A stretch of DNA of 15,190 bases from Methanosarcinales archaeon (GTDB lineage: Archaea; Halobacteriota; Methanosarcinia; Methanosarcinales; Methanogasteraceae): contig JAUVEF010000008.1 in assembly GCA_030594905.1 (NCBI GenBank), positions 1 to 15,190 of the forward strand, written 5' to 3'. Below, one piece after another: positions 1-5,974 of the stretch. The notes beneath the pieces are model-generated. The model saw nothing but the letters and a program-made list of their open reading frames with translations. It did not search any database and was not told the origin of the DNA. Both the position numbers and the translations under genes were made by a program. Positions within the stretch are counted from its first letter, which is position 1, and each line of letters starts with the position of its first letter.

Positions 1-119
1 TCTGCCTCTACAAGCGGCATACCCGGCGGGCAGCCATCGACAACGACACCGACCGCGGGTCCGTGGCTCTCGCCCCATGTTGTTATGCGAAATATCGTTC
101 CGAATGTGTTTCCTGACAT
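1..119 (-). CDS. aroC: Chorismate synthase, N-terminal fragment (cut by window edge)
   Basis: Translating the minus strand from ATG at 119 gives about 39 residues beginning [20 protein letters not shown] and continuing with [11 protein letters not shown]. This is the conserved amino terminus of chorismate synthase, which converts 5-enolpyruvylshikimate 3-phosphate to chorismate using reduced FMN, the last common step of aromatic amino acid synthesis. The GESHG segment belongs to the family's first signature. The remaining roughly 320 residues lie outside the window. A GGAG-type ribosome site lies 7-8 bases before the ATG. The gene follows pdxT on the same strand, but a TATA-like box and a structured leader in the 190-nt gap suggest its own transcript. 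The fragment is too short for the ORF listing but the match is unambiguous. Confidence 0.93.
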   Translation of the reverse strand, partial: MSGNTFGTIFRITTWGESHGPAVGVVVDGCPPGMPLVEA

Positions 120-132
120 TTTTATCTCCCAT

Positions 133-167
133 CCCAGCCGCGGCGACCCGCGGTTTTGAGTCCTGGG
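133..167 (-). promoter_or_regulatory. Stem-loop in the aroC leader
   Basis: CCGCGG at 138-143 and CCGCGG at 148-153 form a 6-bp all-GC stem with a 4-nt loop. CCCAG at 133-137 and CTGGG at 163-167 can close an outer stem with a 9-nt bulge. The structure lies 14 nt upstream of the aroC ATG, with the ribosome site just beyond its base on the mRNA (minus strand). If the TATA-like box at 235-242 is used, the whole element is in the 5' untranslated region. That it affects translation is inference. Confidence 0.4.
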
Positions 168-234
168 GCATTCCTCGATTAAGATGTAAGTAACTGGTGA
201 ATATCTAAAAGTTTTCCCCTCTGGTATTTTTCGC

Positions 235-242
235 TTTTATAT
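235..242 (-). promoter_or_regulatory. aroC: Candidate TATA box for aroC
   Basis: The minus strand reads GGGATATAAAAGCG, a good archaeal TATA/BRE-like match. Initiation about 26 nt downstream would be near 213, giving a leader of about 90 nt that contains the GC stem-loop. Assigned by spacing and composition only. Confidence 0.45.
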
Positions 243-310
243 CCCTCAGGTCAGCGCCACACTCAAGCAGTTTGAGACCTCAGGAAAAATCTTGGATAAC
301 AAACACAATA

Positions 311-901
311 TCAGATCATATCGATAAAATACTGGTGCACTCGCGTATCATGCACCATCTCCGGATGGAATGCAAGCGCAAGCACACTGCCCTGTTGTGC
401 GGCAACCACATAATCGTCGATCCATGCGAGCGCAGAGACCCCGTCACCACAACGCATGATTGCAGGCGCACGGATAAAGATCGCAGGAAAGCCGTCCCCG
501 ATACCCGAAATGTCGATGGAGGTCTCGAATGAGTCGTACTGCCGCCCAAAAGCGTTCCTTTTGACCTCAATATCCATTATGTCGAGTAAACGCTGTTTTG
601 TTCGCGCTATTTCACTGTCACCGTGTTTTGCAAGCAGCACAAGCCCTGCGCAGGTTCCAAGCACCGGAACACCGGATTTAACCGCATCCTTAATCTCAGT
701 TGCGATACCTTCCTTCCATATAAGCCGTGCAAGCGTGGTACTCTCCCCGCCGGGCAGCACGATGGCATCACAGTCTGAAACATGCCCCTCATGTTTGATT
801 AGGATGATCTCGCCATTATCATCCCGTTCGGCAAACGCACGCTCAAGCGCGTGTGCGTGCTCTGTCACATTTCCCTGAATCGCAATGACGCCAATCAACA
901 T
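311..901 (-). CDS. pdxT: Pyridoxal 5'-phosphate synthase glutaminase subunit PdxT
   Basis: The 196-residue product is a class I glutamine amidotransferase. It hydrolyses glutamine and passes ammonia to the PdxS synthase subunit, which builds pyridoxal 5'-phosphate from ribose 5-phosphate and glyceraldehyde 3-phosphate. Visible motifs are IGVIAIQGN at the start, GGEST at 51-55, the nucleophile Cys84 in GTCAGL, and His179-Pro-Glu181 in FHPEM completing the triad. Length fits the family (about 190-200). pdxS is not in this window. A GGTGA ribosome site lies 5 bases before the ATG. A weak TATA-like ATTTATCC at 927-934 would start transcription within a few bases of the ATG. PLP is the cofactor of the cysteate synthase encoded at 11698-12993, but no operon link is implied. 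Confidence 0.97.
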   Translation of the reverse strand: MLIGVIAIQGNVTEHAHALERAFAERDDNGEIILIKHEGHVSDCDAIVLPGGESTTLARLIWKEGIATEIKDAVKSGVPVLGTCAGLVLLAKHGDSEIARTKQRLLDIMDIEVKRNAFGRQYDSFETSIDISGIGDGFPAIFIRAPAIMRCGDGVSALAWIDDYVVAAQQGSVLALAFHPEMVHDTRVHQYFIDMI

Positions 902-926
902 CAGTCACCGCGTCTTTTGTGACAAT

Positions 927-934
927 GGATAAAT
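927..934 (-). promoter_or_regulatory. pdxT: Weak candidate TATA box for pdxT
   Basis: ATTTATCC on the minus strand is centred about 29 nt before the pdxT ATG, which would give a leader of only 3-4 nt. The sequence is a modest match; the call rests on position. Confidence 0.3.
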
Positions 935-1162
935 GTTTTGATGACGTAAGGCAGAGTCGTGCAAGGTTGCCTTTAATCATCAATCAATCAGTAATTCTCA
1001 TTCTGAATTTTGATGTCGTTACTTTTACGTGGTTACACCTATTAGGTACATAAAAGTTTTGTGTAATACATGATGTTACTAAAATAATTATTTTATGCGA
1101 TAAATCAACCATGCCCCATCAAAGTAATATTATTATATAAGAACGTAGCATTATACGATAGA

Positions 1163-1170
1163 TTTATATA
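1163..1170 (+). promoter_or_regulatory. TATA box upstream of the zinc-ribbon ORF
   Basis: TTTATATA matches the archaeal consensus and sits in an AT-rich stretch, immediately before a switch to GC-richer sequence at about 1190, which is where transcription would begin. Confidence 0.5.
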
Positions 1171-1313
1171 TGATAGTAACATACATAGTGCGCACCAGTC
1201 ATGATCTCGTCCCACAAGGTGTACGTCGGGGCGTGATTGGGATTGCTGATACCCAACGTCCGGCGCCAGCGTATCCGAAAAGACTGGAAAATGAGCGAGG
1301 GAAATTCAATATA

Positions 1314-1451
1314 ATGTACCAACTGACTCAATGCCCCAAATGCAAGAGCCGCCTGCGCCGCTGTGGTCCGATACAGGTCTGTACCCGATGTGGATACATA
1401 ACCCGTATCGGAACTGTGAACCTGGACTCAATCGTCATCTCGTGTAATTAA
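1314..1451 (+). CDS. Small zinc-ribbon protein, possibly a transposase (TnpB-type) tail remnant
   Basis: Forty-five residues with two knuckles: Cys7-Pro-Lys-Cys10 and Cys23-Thr-Arg-Cys26-Gly, an arrangement expected for a structural zinc ribbon. A longer in-frame start exists at 1170, but the added 48 residues have no recognisable features and ATG 1314 directly precedes the zinc knuckles. Ribosome-site evidence is weak (GAGG about 13 bases upstream). A short ORF ends on the ATG (TAATG overlap), so coupled translation is possible. The segment after the second knuckle (CTRCGYITRIGTVNLDS) loosely resembles the C-terminal ribbon of IS200/IS605 TnpB proteins (CxxCGxxxDRDxNA), so this may be a decayed remnant and not a live gene. 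I cannot decide between the two from sequence alone. Confidence 0.4.
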   Translation: MYQLTQCPKCKSRLRRCGPIQVCTRCGYITRIGTVNLDSIVISCN

Positions 1452-1598
1452 CAGATGGGTTCAGGTGCAGGGGTTGCCATTTCGCCCGTTTCAGGAGATC
1501 CTACTCAAGAAGTTCGCACCCCATTCTAGCTTTTGATGTTTCGTAGCGCCTGGGTGGTGCCCTTTCGGCAACTCAAGTACGCGTCCACAATACGGCAC

Positions 1599-1607
1599 AT
1601 ATAAAAT
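1599..1607 (+). promoter_or_regulatory. TATA box upstream of the small ORF and cyclophilin
   Basis: ATATAAAAT is an excellent TATA match, centred at about 1603. Initiation about 26 nt downstream (near 1629) falls 7 nt before ATG 1636 and would also cover the cyclophilin gene at 1820. Confidence 0.5.
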
Positions 1608-1635
1608 AATTTGATATTCAATACATAAATTGAAA

Positions 1636-1782
1636 ATGTCCGCAACCCCACCAGAAAGCACGGTTGCAGCCACCCGTGAACGATTTTGGGATCCACATGA
1701 ATCCGGGAACACCAATAATCCAACCGAAAAATCCAGCAACACTGGTTGGACACCGGAATGGTCGGCAGAAACCCTTAACTAA
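1636..1782 (+). CDS. Possible small protein of 48 residues, unknown function
   Basis: An ATG-to-TAA reading frame of 48 codons starts [16 protein letters not shown] and ends SAETLN. It is hydrophilic, rich in Ser/Thr/Asn/Glu, with three Trp, no cysteines and no membrane segment. It lacks a clear ribosome site, but the TATA box at 1599-1607 would place the 5' end about 7 nt before the ATG, a layout shared by other probable leaderless genes in the window. It ends 37 nt before the cyclophilin start and could share its transcript. The alternative is that the region is only the cyclophilin leader. I recognise no family. Confidence 0.3.
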   Translation: MSATPPESTVAATRERFWDPHESGNTNNPTEKSSNTGWTPEWSAETLN

Positions 1783-1819
1783 AAACACCGTAATTAGTCC
1801 CTGCACAGAGGTATCAGTC

Positions 1820-2245
1820 ATGAAGAAAGCAGTAATTGAAACCAAAAAAGGCGAGATTGTCCTTGAACTGTTCGAGAAGGACGCACCGAACACCGTTGAG
1901 AACTTTGTAAAGCTGATCAACAAGGGATTTTACAACGGGCTTAAATTTCATAGGGTCATCCCGAACTTTATGATACAGACTGGGTGCCCGAAAGGCAACG
2001 GCACAGGCGGACCCGGATACAGCATAAAGTGCGAGATAAACCCGCGGAAACACACAAAAGGCGCGCTCTCGATGGCGCACGCCGGGAAGAACACAGGCGG
2101 CAGCCAGTTCTTTATCACGCACTCGCCGCAGCCCCATCTTGACGGAGTGCACACAGTCTTTGGTCAGGTGGTCGAGGGCATGAATGTGGTGAACAAGATC
2201 AAACAGGGCGATGTTATGGAGCAGGTCAAGGTTGTCGAGGGGTGA
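1820..2245 (+). CDS. Cyclophilin-type peptidyl-prolyl cis-trans isomerase
   Basis: The 141-residue protein is a minimal cytoplasmic cyclophilin that speeds cis-trans isomerisation of X-Pro bonds during folding. The active-site segments are present: [11 protein letters not shown] with Arg45, Phe50 and Gln53; GSQFFIT at 94-100 with Gln96 and Phe98; and [10 protein letters not shown] at 106-115 with His111. There is no signal peptide. An in-frame ATG at 1664 would add 52 residues, but cyclophilin homology begins at [18 protein letters not shown] and a GAGGT ribosome site lies 7 bases before ATG 1820. The C-terminus stops shortly after the last strand. A possible small ORF lies upstream on the same strand. 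After the stop, GGCGA/TCGCC at 2250-2263 can form a short hairpin. Confidence 0.97.
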   Translation: MKKAVIETKKGEIVLELFEKDAPNTVENFVKLINKGFYNGLKFHRVIPNFMIQTGCPKGNGTGGPGYSIKCEINPRKHTKGALSMAHAGKNTGGSQFFITHSPQPHLDGVHTVFGQVVEGMNVVNKIKQGDVMEQVKVVEG

Positions 2246-2249
2246 CAAA

Positions 2250-2263
2250 GGCGAGGTTTCGCC
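2250..2263 (+). terminator. Short hairpin after the cyclophilin gene
   Basis: A perfect 5-bp stem (GGCGA/TCGCC) with a 4-nt loop begins 4 nt after the stop codon. A short T-run (2285-2289) follows 21 nt later. It may mark a 3' end; archaeal termination depends mainly on T-runs, so this is weak. Confidence 0.25.
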
Positions 2264-2325
2264 AGGCAAAGCGTCCGGCACAGGTTTTTAGTCTACGCAC
2301 GAGAAGTGGGCAGCTGGGGTTGCAG

Positions 2326-2333
2326 CTATAAAG
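2326..2333 (+). promoter_or_regulatory. Candidate TATA box for the DNA methyltransferase
   Basis: CTATAAAG on the plus strand would start transcription near 2355, leaving a leader of about 40-48 nt that contains GGTGAT at 2393-2398. Confidence 0.4.
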
Positions 2334-2393
2334 GCAGACCGCAGGTATGCTGGGCGTGAGATCGACAGGGGTTTTCTGGATTGATAAGAAACG

Positions 2394-3332
2394 GTGATAA
2401 AATTGGTCACGTCTAACAAAAAACGCGGCACGAAAACAAGTTCGTTCGGAACATCAGGTAGAACAAACCACGATTCTACAGCATTTTATACGAGCAAGCT
2501 GTACGAAAGTCTACCGAAGGAGGAGAAGGTCGAATACGTGGAAAACCAAATTCCGTCCGAATCCTTAAACAGAATCCTCCAAAAATCATCCGAATCGATG
2601 GAAGAACTGTCAGATAGCAGCGTTCACCTGATGGTAACCTCTCCGCCGTACAATGTTGGAAAGGAATACGACGAAGACCTGACTCTCGAAAAATACAGAG
2701 AATTCCTGAAGCAAGTGTGGGGTGAAGTTCACAGAGTCCTTGTGCCGGGAGGGCGCGCCTGCATAAACGTTGCAAACCTCGGCAGGAAGCCTTACATCCC
2801 GCTTCATGCATTCATCGTCGAAGACATGATCGAACTTGGATTCCTGATGCGAGGCGAGGTTATCTGGGATAAGGCATCCAGCGCAGGTTCTTCCACCGCA
2901 TGGGGGAGCTGGCAGTCTGCCTCAAACCCGACGCTCCGGGATGTGCACGAATACATCCTGATCTTCTCCAAAAACACATTCGGGAGGAAGAACCCTCTAA
3001 AACGGGAGAACACAATATCAAGGGACGAATTCCTTGAGCTTACAAAGAGCATCTGGACGTTTCCGTCGGAATCTGCGAAGAAAATCGGGCATCCGGCACC
3101 GTTTCCGGTGGAACTGCCTTACCGGACGATTCAGCTCTATACGTTCGAAGGCGAGGTCGTTCTCGACCCGTTTATGGGAAGCGGGCAGACCGCGATCGCA
3201 GCGATAAAGGCGAATCGTAATTATGTTGGCTACGAGATTGATTGTGAGTATGTGAAGCTTGCGGATAAGCGGGCTAAGGAGTTTCGAGTGGAGTTCAATT
3301 CTCGGAATCTCTCTGATTTTGGTAATGACTAA
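2394..3332 (+). CDS. Solitary DNA (cytosine-N4 or adenine-N6) methyltransferase
   Basis: The 312-residue product is an amino-methyltransferase of the N6_N4_Mtase family, transferring a methyl group from S-adenosylmethionine to a base amino group in a specific DNA site. Catalytic motif IV is TSPPY (82-86). SPPY instead of DPPY favours N4-cytosine. The SAM-binding motif LDPFMGSGQTA (257-267) lies at the C-terminal end, the order expected for the beta class; the variable segment at about 165-225 is the likely target-recognition part. HPAPFPVELPYRTI (233-246) fits motif X. The start is uncertain: GTG 2394 gives the full frame, but GGTGAT at 2393-2398 is a strong ribosome site for TTG 2403, which would remove three residues. 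The first 65 residues are not recognisable. No endonuclease or specificity gene adjoins it. Confidence 0.94.
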   Translation: MIKLVTSNKKRGTKTSSFGTSGRTNHDSTAFYTSKLYESLPKEEKVEYVENQIPSESLNRILQKSSESMEELSDSSVHLMVTSPPYNVGKEYDEDLTLEKYREFLKQVWGEVHRVLVPGGRACINVANLGRKPYIPLHAFIVEDMIELGFLMRGEVIWDKASSAGSSTAWGSWQSASNPTLRDVHEYILIFSKNTFGRKNPLKRENTISRDEFLELTKSIWTFPSESAKKIGHPAPFPVELPYRTIQLYTFEGEVVLDPFMGSGQTAIAAIKANRNYVGYEIDCEYVKLADKRAKEFRVEFNSRNLSDFGND

Positions 3333-3439
3333 TCTAAACGTGGACATACAGACATTGCCGCTTTGGGGGCATGATCACATTGTCTTCATATTTTTCACGC
3401 TGTTGCGCATCCGTCCGATCATTACATCATCTGTACATA

Positions 3440-3449
3440 GTTAGCTAAC
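3440..3449. repeat. Perfect 10-nt palindrome between convergent genes
   Basis: GTTAGCTAAC lies in the 146-nt gap between the methyltransferase and the convergent S-layer-like gene. The rest of that gap shows nothing I can name. Confidence 0.25.
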
Positions 3450-3478
3450 CACAAGATTGCGCAGAACGAACCTGAGAA

Positions 3479-4132
3479 TCATCTGTGAAAATGCCGACTC
3501 ACTATATATGCAGACACCAGCGCCCCGATCGCTATGCATCTGCCATATCCCGGAACCAAATCCGAAGAATTGCCATGCGTCGCGGATGTGGTGTTGGCTG
3601 CGGCGGTGGTTGTGTCTGTGGTATTTGCGGATGCGTTACCATCTCCGGACGTAGTATTCGAGGGTGAAGTTGTATTAAACGACAATCCGGGCACAGGCGC
3701 GGGTAGATCCGGATCAAGGTACTGATACACGTAAAAGAAGACCATGTCTTTCTGCGATCCAATGTATATGTGATCTATGGTCACATTGAATATTTCGTCA
3801 TCTTTTTTGTAAGTAAAATGGTCGCCCGCTTCGAATATCCCGTAATTAACGGTTGTGCCGTTCTGCAGCAACTCAATCCATGCTTGATTTCCTCTGGAAC
3901 CAACGCCCTTGATGCAGATAGCATAGCCCTGGTAAAACTCCCGCTGTTCGCCATTTGCAAGAACCTGGCCCTCGCCATCGATCAGCAGCCATGTCTGGTT
4001 GGTCGCATTTGTGCTATTATTCAGCCCAGAGACGTTTTCTGCATTCACAGAACAACTGGCAGAGCATATCAGGAAAACTGGCAGAATCAGGAAAATTGAA
4101 CTGATCCGGTTACCCCTTGTTATCCTCCCCAC
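3479..4132 (-). CDS. Exported S-layer-like protein with one S-layer duplication-type domain and C-terminal anchor
   Basis: The 217-residue protein has a basic N-region (RITRGNR), a hydrophobic stretch at about 11-27 and a plausible cleavage after SVNA (31). Residues about 48-141 resemble the Methanosarcina S-layer family duplication domain: a GYAICIKGV strand, AWIELLQNGTTV, FTYKKDDEI and a closing FFYVYQYLDPD. A Thr/Asn/Ser-rich linker (about 150-190) follows, then a short hydrophobic segment (199-211) ending in RHFHR, typical of a membrane anchor. About a dozen N-x-S/T sites suggest heavy glycosylation. Known S-layer proteins of this type carry two copies; this has one, so it is probably an accessory surface protein. 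The GTG start overlaps the end of cbiC by 23 nt and has AGGGGGT upstream, implying translational coupling. The domain match is from memory of the pattern. Confidence 0.8.
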   Translation of the reverse strand: MGRITRGNRISSIFLILPVFLICSASCSVNAENVSGLNNSTNATNQTWLLIDGEGQVLANGEQREFYQGYAICIKGVGSRGNQAWIELLQNGTTVNYGIFEAGDHFTYKKDDEIFNVTIDHIYIGSQKDMVFFYVYQYLDPDLPAPVPGLSFNTTSPSNTTSGDGNASANTTDTTTAAANTTSATHGNSSDLVPGYGRCIAIGALVSAYIVSRHFHR

Positions 4133-4763
4133 TCAAAACCCCCTGTGCAGTAATTGCAATCAATTCATTCATACAGGCAACTGCAACTGGCGTCCCGCCT
4201 CTGGTGCCAACGCATGTAATAGACGGCACATCAATGCTGCGCAGCAGTTCCTTTGACTCTGCTGCGTTCACAAAGCCGACCGGTATCCCGATCACCAGCG
4301 CGGGGCGGACACCATCCTTGATCAGTTCGCACACGGTGAGTGCGGCTGACGGAGCATTCCCAATAACAACGATCGAACCACCGAGATCACGTCCCAGCGC
4401 CATGAATCCGGCTGATGTTCTTGTGACGCCGTACCGGTCAACAAAATCCTTGCCCGCGGCAAGATCGAGTACGCAGGTTACAGGACAGTCATGACCAATT
4501 TTTGAGATTCCCACAGAAACCATCCGGATATCGGTGTAAACCGCACTGTTACGTCGGATCGCATCGATCCCCACGCGCACAGGGTCATTTTTGAACCGGA
4601 GCAGGCTGGCAAATTCCGGATCACCGGTTGCAATCACGCAGCGCTGACGCACTCGATCATGGTATCCGGCATCTCCAACAATCTCCCTTGCTATGCTGCG
4701 GCTTCTGGATGAGATCTCTCTTGCCTGCGGTGTGACGGCGCCGAGATCAGACGTTCCGGGCAT
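4110..4763 (-). CDS. cbiC: Cobalt-precorrin-8 (precorrin-8X) methylmutase
   Basis: The 217-residue product belongs to the CobH/CbiC family, which moves a methyl group from C-11 to C-12 to form (cob)hydrogenobyrinate in corrinoid synthesis. Family segments are clear: ATGDPEFASLLRF (45-57), TDIRMVSVGI (77-86), VIGNAPSAAL (133-142), GIPVGFVNAAESKE (159-172) and TRGGTPVAVA (187-196). The residue just before ATGD is Ile44, where classical members have the catalytic His of the MIHA motif, so this may be a divergent paralogue or use another residue. Archaea with methyl-transfer metabolism need large amounts of cobamide. No other cob/cbi gene is present; the downstream partner is a surface protein. 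A TATA-like box at 4788-4795 would give a nearly leaderless mRNA, and no ribosome site is seen. Confidence 0.92.
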   Translation of the reverse strand: MPGTSDLGAVTPQAREISSRSRSIAREIVGDAGYHDRVRQRCVIATGDPEFASLLRFKNDPVRVGIDAIRRNSAVYTDIRMVSVGISKIGHDCPVTCVLDLAAGKDFVDRYGVTRTSAGFMALGRDLGGSIVVIGNAPSAALTVCELIKDGVRPALVIGIPVGFVNAAESKELLRSIDVPSITCVGTRGGTPVAVACMNELIAITAQGVLSGEDNKG

Positions 4764-4787
4764 GTTTTAGTGATTAGAATTTATAGT

Positions 4788-4795
4788 CCTATAAT
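4788..4795 (-). promoter_or_regulatory. Candidate TATA box for cbiC and the S-layer-like gene
   Basis: ATTATAGG on the minus strand is centred about 28 nt before the cbiC ATG, which predicts initiation within a few bases of the start codon. A second AT-rich match (CTATAAAT) sits closer at 4779-4786 and would place the start site inside the gene, so it is less likely. Confidence 0.4.
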
Positions 4796-4952
4796 GTTTC
4801 CGTGCTTGCACCCACGGGTTCCCGCCAAATTAATCAGAACCAATCCTTGGCACCGAGGTCATGATGACATCCCCACCGAGGCGCATAGCATAGTTTAAGA
4901 TATTGGCAGTATGATATTAGCGATATCAACCAGATCGGTTGAGGTGACTTTC

Positions 4953-5501
4953 ATGATCAGGACGTTCGTTGCTGTTGACCTACCAGAATCTTTTGTTGGT
5001 ATGATTGCGGAGATCCAGCAGGAATTCAGAGGCATAAATGTAAAACTCGTGGATCCGAAGCAGGTCCACATCACGATGAGGTTTCTTGGTGATGTGCCTG
5101 AAAAGAGAATTCATGACATCTGCGATGCGCTTTCCGGCATCGAGTGTGAGCCATTTTCTGCAACGATTCACGGAGTCGGCGCATTCCCAAGACCAAGTTA
5201 TGCACGGGTAGTATATGTTGGCGCAAGTCCGAAAGAGGCTTTCAAGAGATTGCACGCAGAAGTAGAACGTGTTTTAAAGCCACTTGGGTTTAAGAAAGAG
5301 AAGCGCGCGTTCACCCCACATGCAACCATTGCACGGGTGAAAAACATCCCGGATGATCAGCGAGAGAAACTTGTTGGCGTCATAGAAAGTCAACCGTCAA
5401 TCGAGGTTGGAACGATGACCGTTGGTGCGATCAAACTGAAGAAGAGTATACTTGCACCAGAAGGCGCGATCCATGAGACGCTTACGGAAGTGTATCTATG
5501 A
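4953..5501 (+). CDS. thpR: RNA 2',3'-cyclic phosphodiesterase (2H family, ThpR/LigT)
   Basis: The 182-residue protein is a 2H phosphoesterase with the two signature tetrads His39-Ile-Thr41 (HITMRF) and His123-Ala-Thr125 (HATIAR) at the usual spacing. Family members hydrolyse 2',3'-cyclic phosphates at RNA ends to 2'-phosphates and some ligate tRNA halves through 2'-5' bonds in vitro; the cellular role in archaea is not settled. MIRTFVAVDLP is the conserved start, and GAGGTGA at 4940-4946 supports ATG 4953 over an upstream in-frame ATG at 4911. The stop overlaps the spt5 start as ATGA, so the two are translated together, which pairs an RNA-end enzyme with a transcription elongation factor. Confidence 0.95.
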   Translation: MIRTFVAVDLPESFVGMIAEIQQEFRGINVKLVDPKQVHITMRFLGDVPEKRIHDICDALSGIECEPFSATIHGVGAFPRPSYARVVYVGASPKEAFKRLHAEVERVLKPLGFKKEKRAFTPHATIARVKNIPDDQREKLVGVIESQPSIEVGTMTVGAIKLKKSILAPEGAIHETLTEVYL

Positions 5502-5953
5502 GCGAAGGAACAATTTATGTGGTGAAGACCACTGCAAATCAGGAACGTTCGGTTGCGAATGTGCTTGAGCAGGTTGCACGGAGAGAACATTTTGATGTGC
5601 GCTCGATCCTTGCGCCCGATGAACTGCGCGGTTACCTGCTTGTCGAGGCAGGCGAATACGACGAACTCAATCAGGCGGTTCAGATGGTACCTCATGCCAG
5701 ATCACTGATACAGGGCACCACTCAGATCGAGGAAGTGGAGCACTTCTTAACGCCGAAACCAACCGTTACCGGCATATCAGTCGATGATATCATAGAACTT
5801 ATATCAGGACCGTTTAAGGGAGAGAAAGCGAGGGTGAAACGGGTCGATGAGTCACGCGAAGAGATCACAGTCGAGTTATTCGAGGCGATGGTTCCAATAC
5901 CAGTGACCATACGCGGGGATCATGTCCGGGTACTAAAACGCGAAGATGATTGA
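5498..5953 (+). CDS. spt5: Transcription elongation factor Spt5 (NusG homologue)
   Basis: The 151-residue protein has an NGN domain (about 5-82, beginning IYVVKTTANQERSVANVL) and a single KOW domain (about 93-148, with ISGPFKGEKARVKRVD), the archaeal Spt5 architecture. It binds the RNA polymerase clamp, usually with Spt4, closes the cleft over DNA and raises processivity. The start overlaps the thpR stop (ATGA). In many archaea spt5 lies between secE and rpl11; neither adjoins it here, and a repeat-filled spacer follows. A 9-bp hairpin with a CAC loop begins at the base after its stop codon and probably defines the 3' end. Confidence 0.96.
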   Translation: MSEGTIYVVKTTANQERSVANVLEQVARREHFDVRSILAPDELRGYLLVEAGEYDELNQAVQMVPHARSLIQGTTQIEEVEHFLTPKPTVTGISVDDIIELISGPFKGEKARVKRVDESREEITVELFEAMVPIPVTIRGDHVRVLKREDD

Positions 5954-5974
5954 CGATTTTTTCACAAAAAATCG
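5954..5974 (+). terminator. Hairpin directly after spt5
   Basis: CGATTTTTT and AAAAAATCG form a perfect 9-bp stem around CAC, starting at the first base after the stop. The T6 run in the left arm could itself act as an archaeal termination signal on this strand, and the A6 arm gives a T6 run on the opposite strand. Confidence 0.5.

Larger units (their letters stand above)
902..1313. other. Gene-poor spacer with palindromes and one strong TATA box
   Basis: No convincing gene is seen in these 412 bases. The left part (948-969) has AAGGCA/TGCCTT arms. At 1021-1057 the arms ACTTTTA and TAAAAGT enclose the palindrome ACCTATTAGGT (1037-1047). TAAAATAATTATTTTA (1080-1095) is a perfect 16-nt palindrome. 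A TTTATATA box at 1163-1170 points right; initiation would be near 1192, leaving a leader of about 120 nt before the zinc-ribbon ORF at 1314. The leader is more GC-rich than the flank and contains a 7-codon ORF (1291-1314) whose TAA overlaps the ATG at 1314. I could not fold a tRNA or a credible C/D-box RNA from it. Confidence 0.5.

Noticed and set aside
1190..1313. Possible tRNA or C/D-box RNA in the long leader
   Set aside because: No T-arm consensus, and the C and D box matches are too poor to claim a guide RNA.
1664..1819. N-terminal extension of the cyclophilin
   Set aside because: Cyclophilin homology and a GAGGT ribosome site support ATG 1820; the extension reads the 48-codon ORF region in another frame.
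1814..2281. 155-codon minus-strand frame opposite the cyclophilin
   Set aside because: Complement of a certain gene; no motif or promoter of its own.
2347..2397. 16-codon ORF whose TGA overlaps the methyltransferase GTG
   Set aside because: The predicted transcript start near 2355 lies after its ATG, and the sequence has no features.
4911..4952. Upstream start for thpR
   Set aside because: The family starts at MIRTFVAVDLP and GAGGTGA lies at the right distance from ATG 4953.
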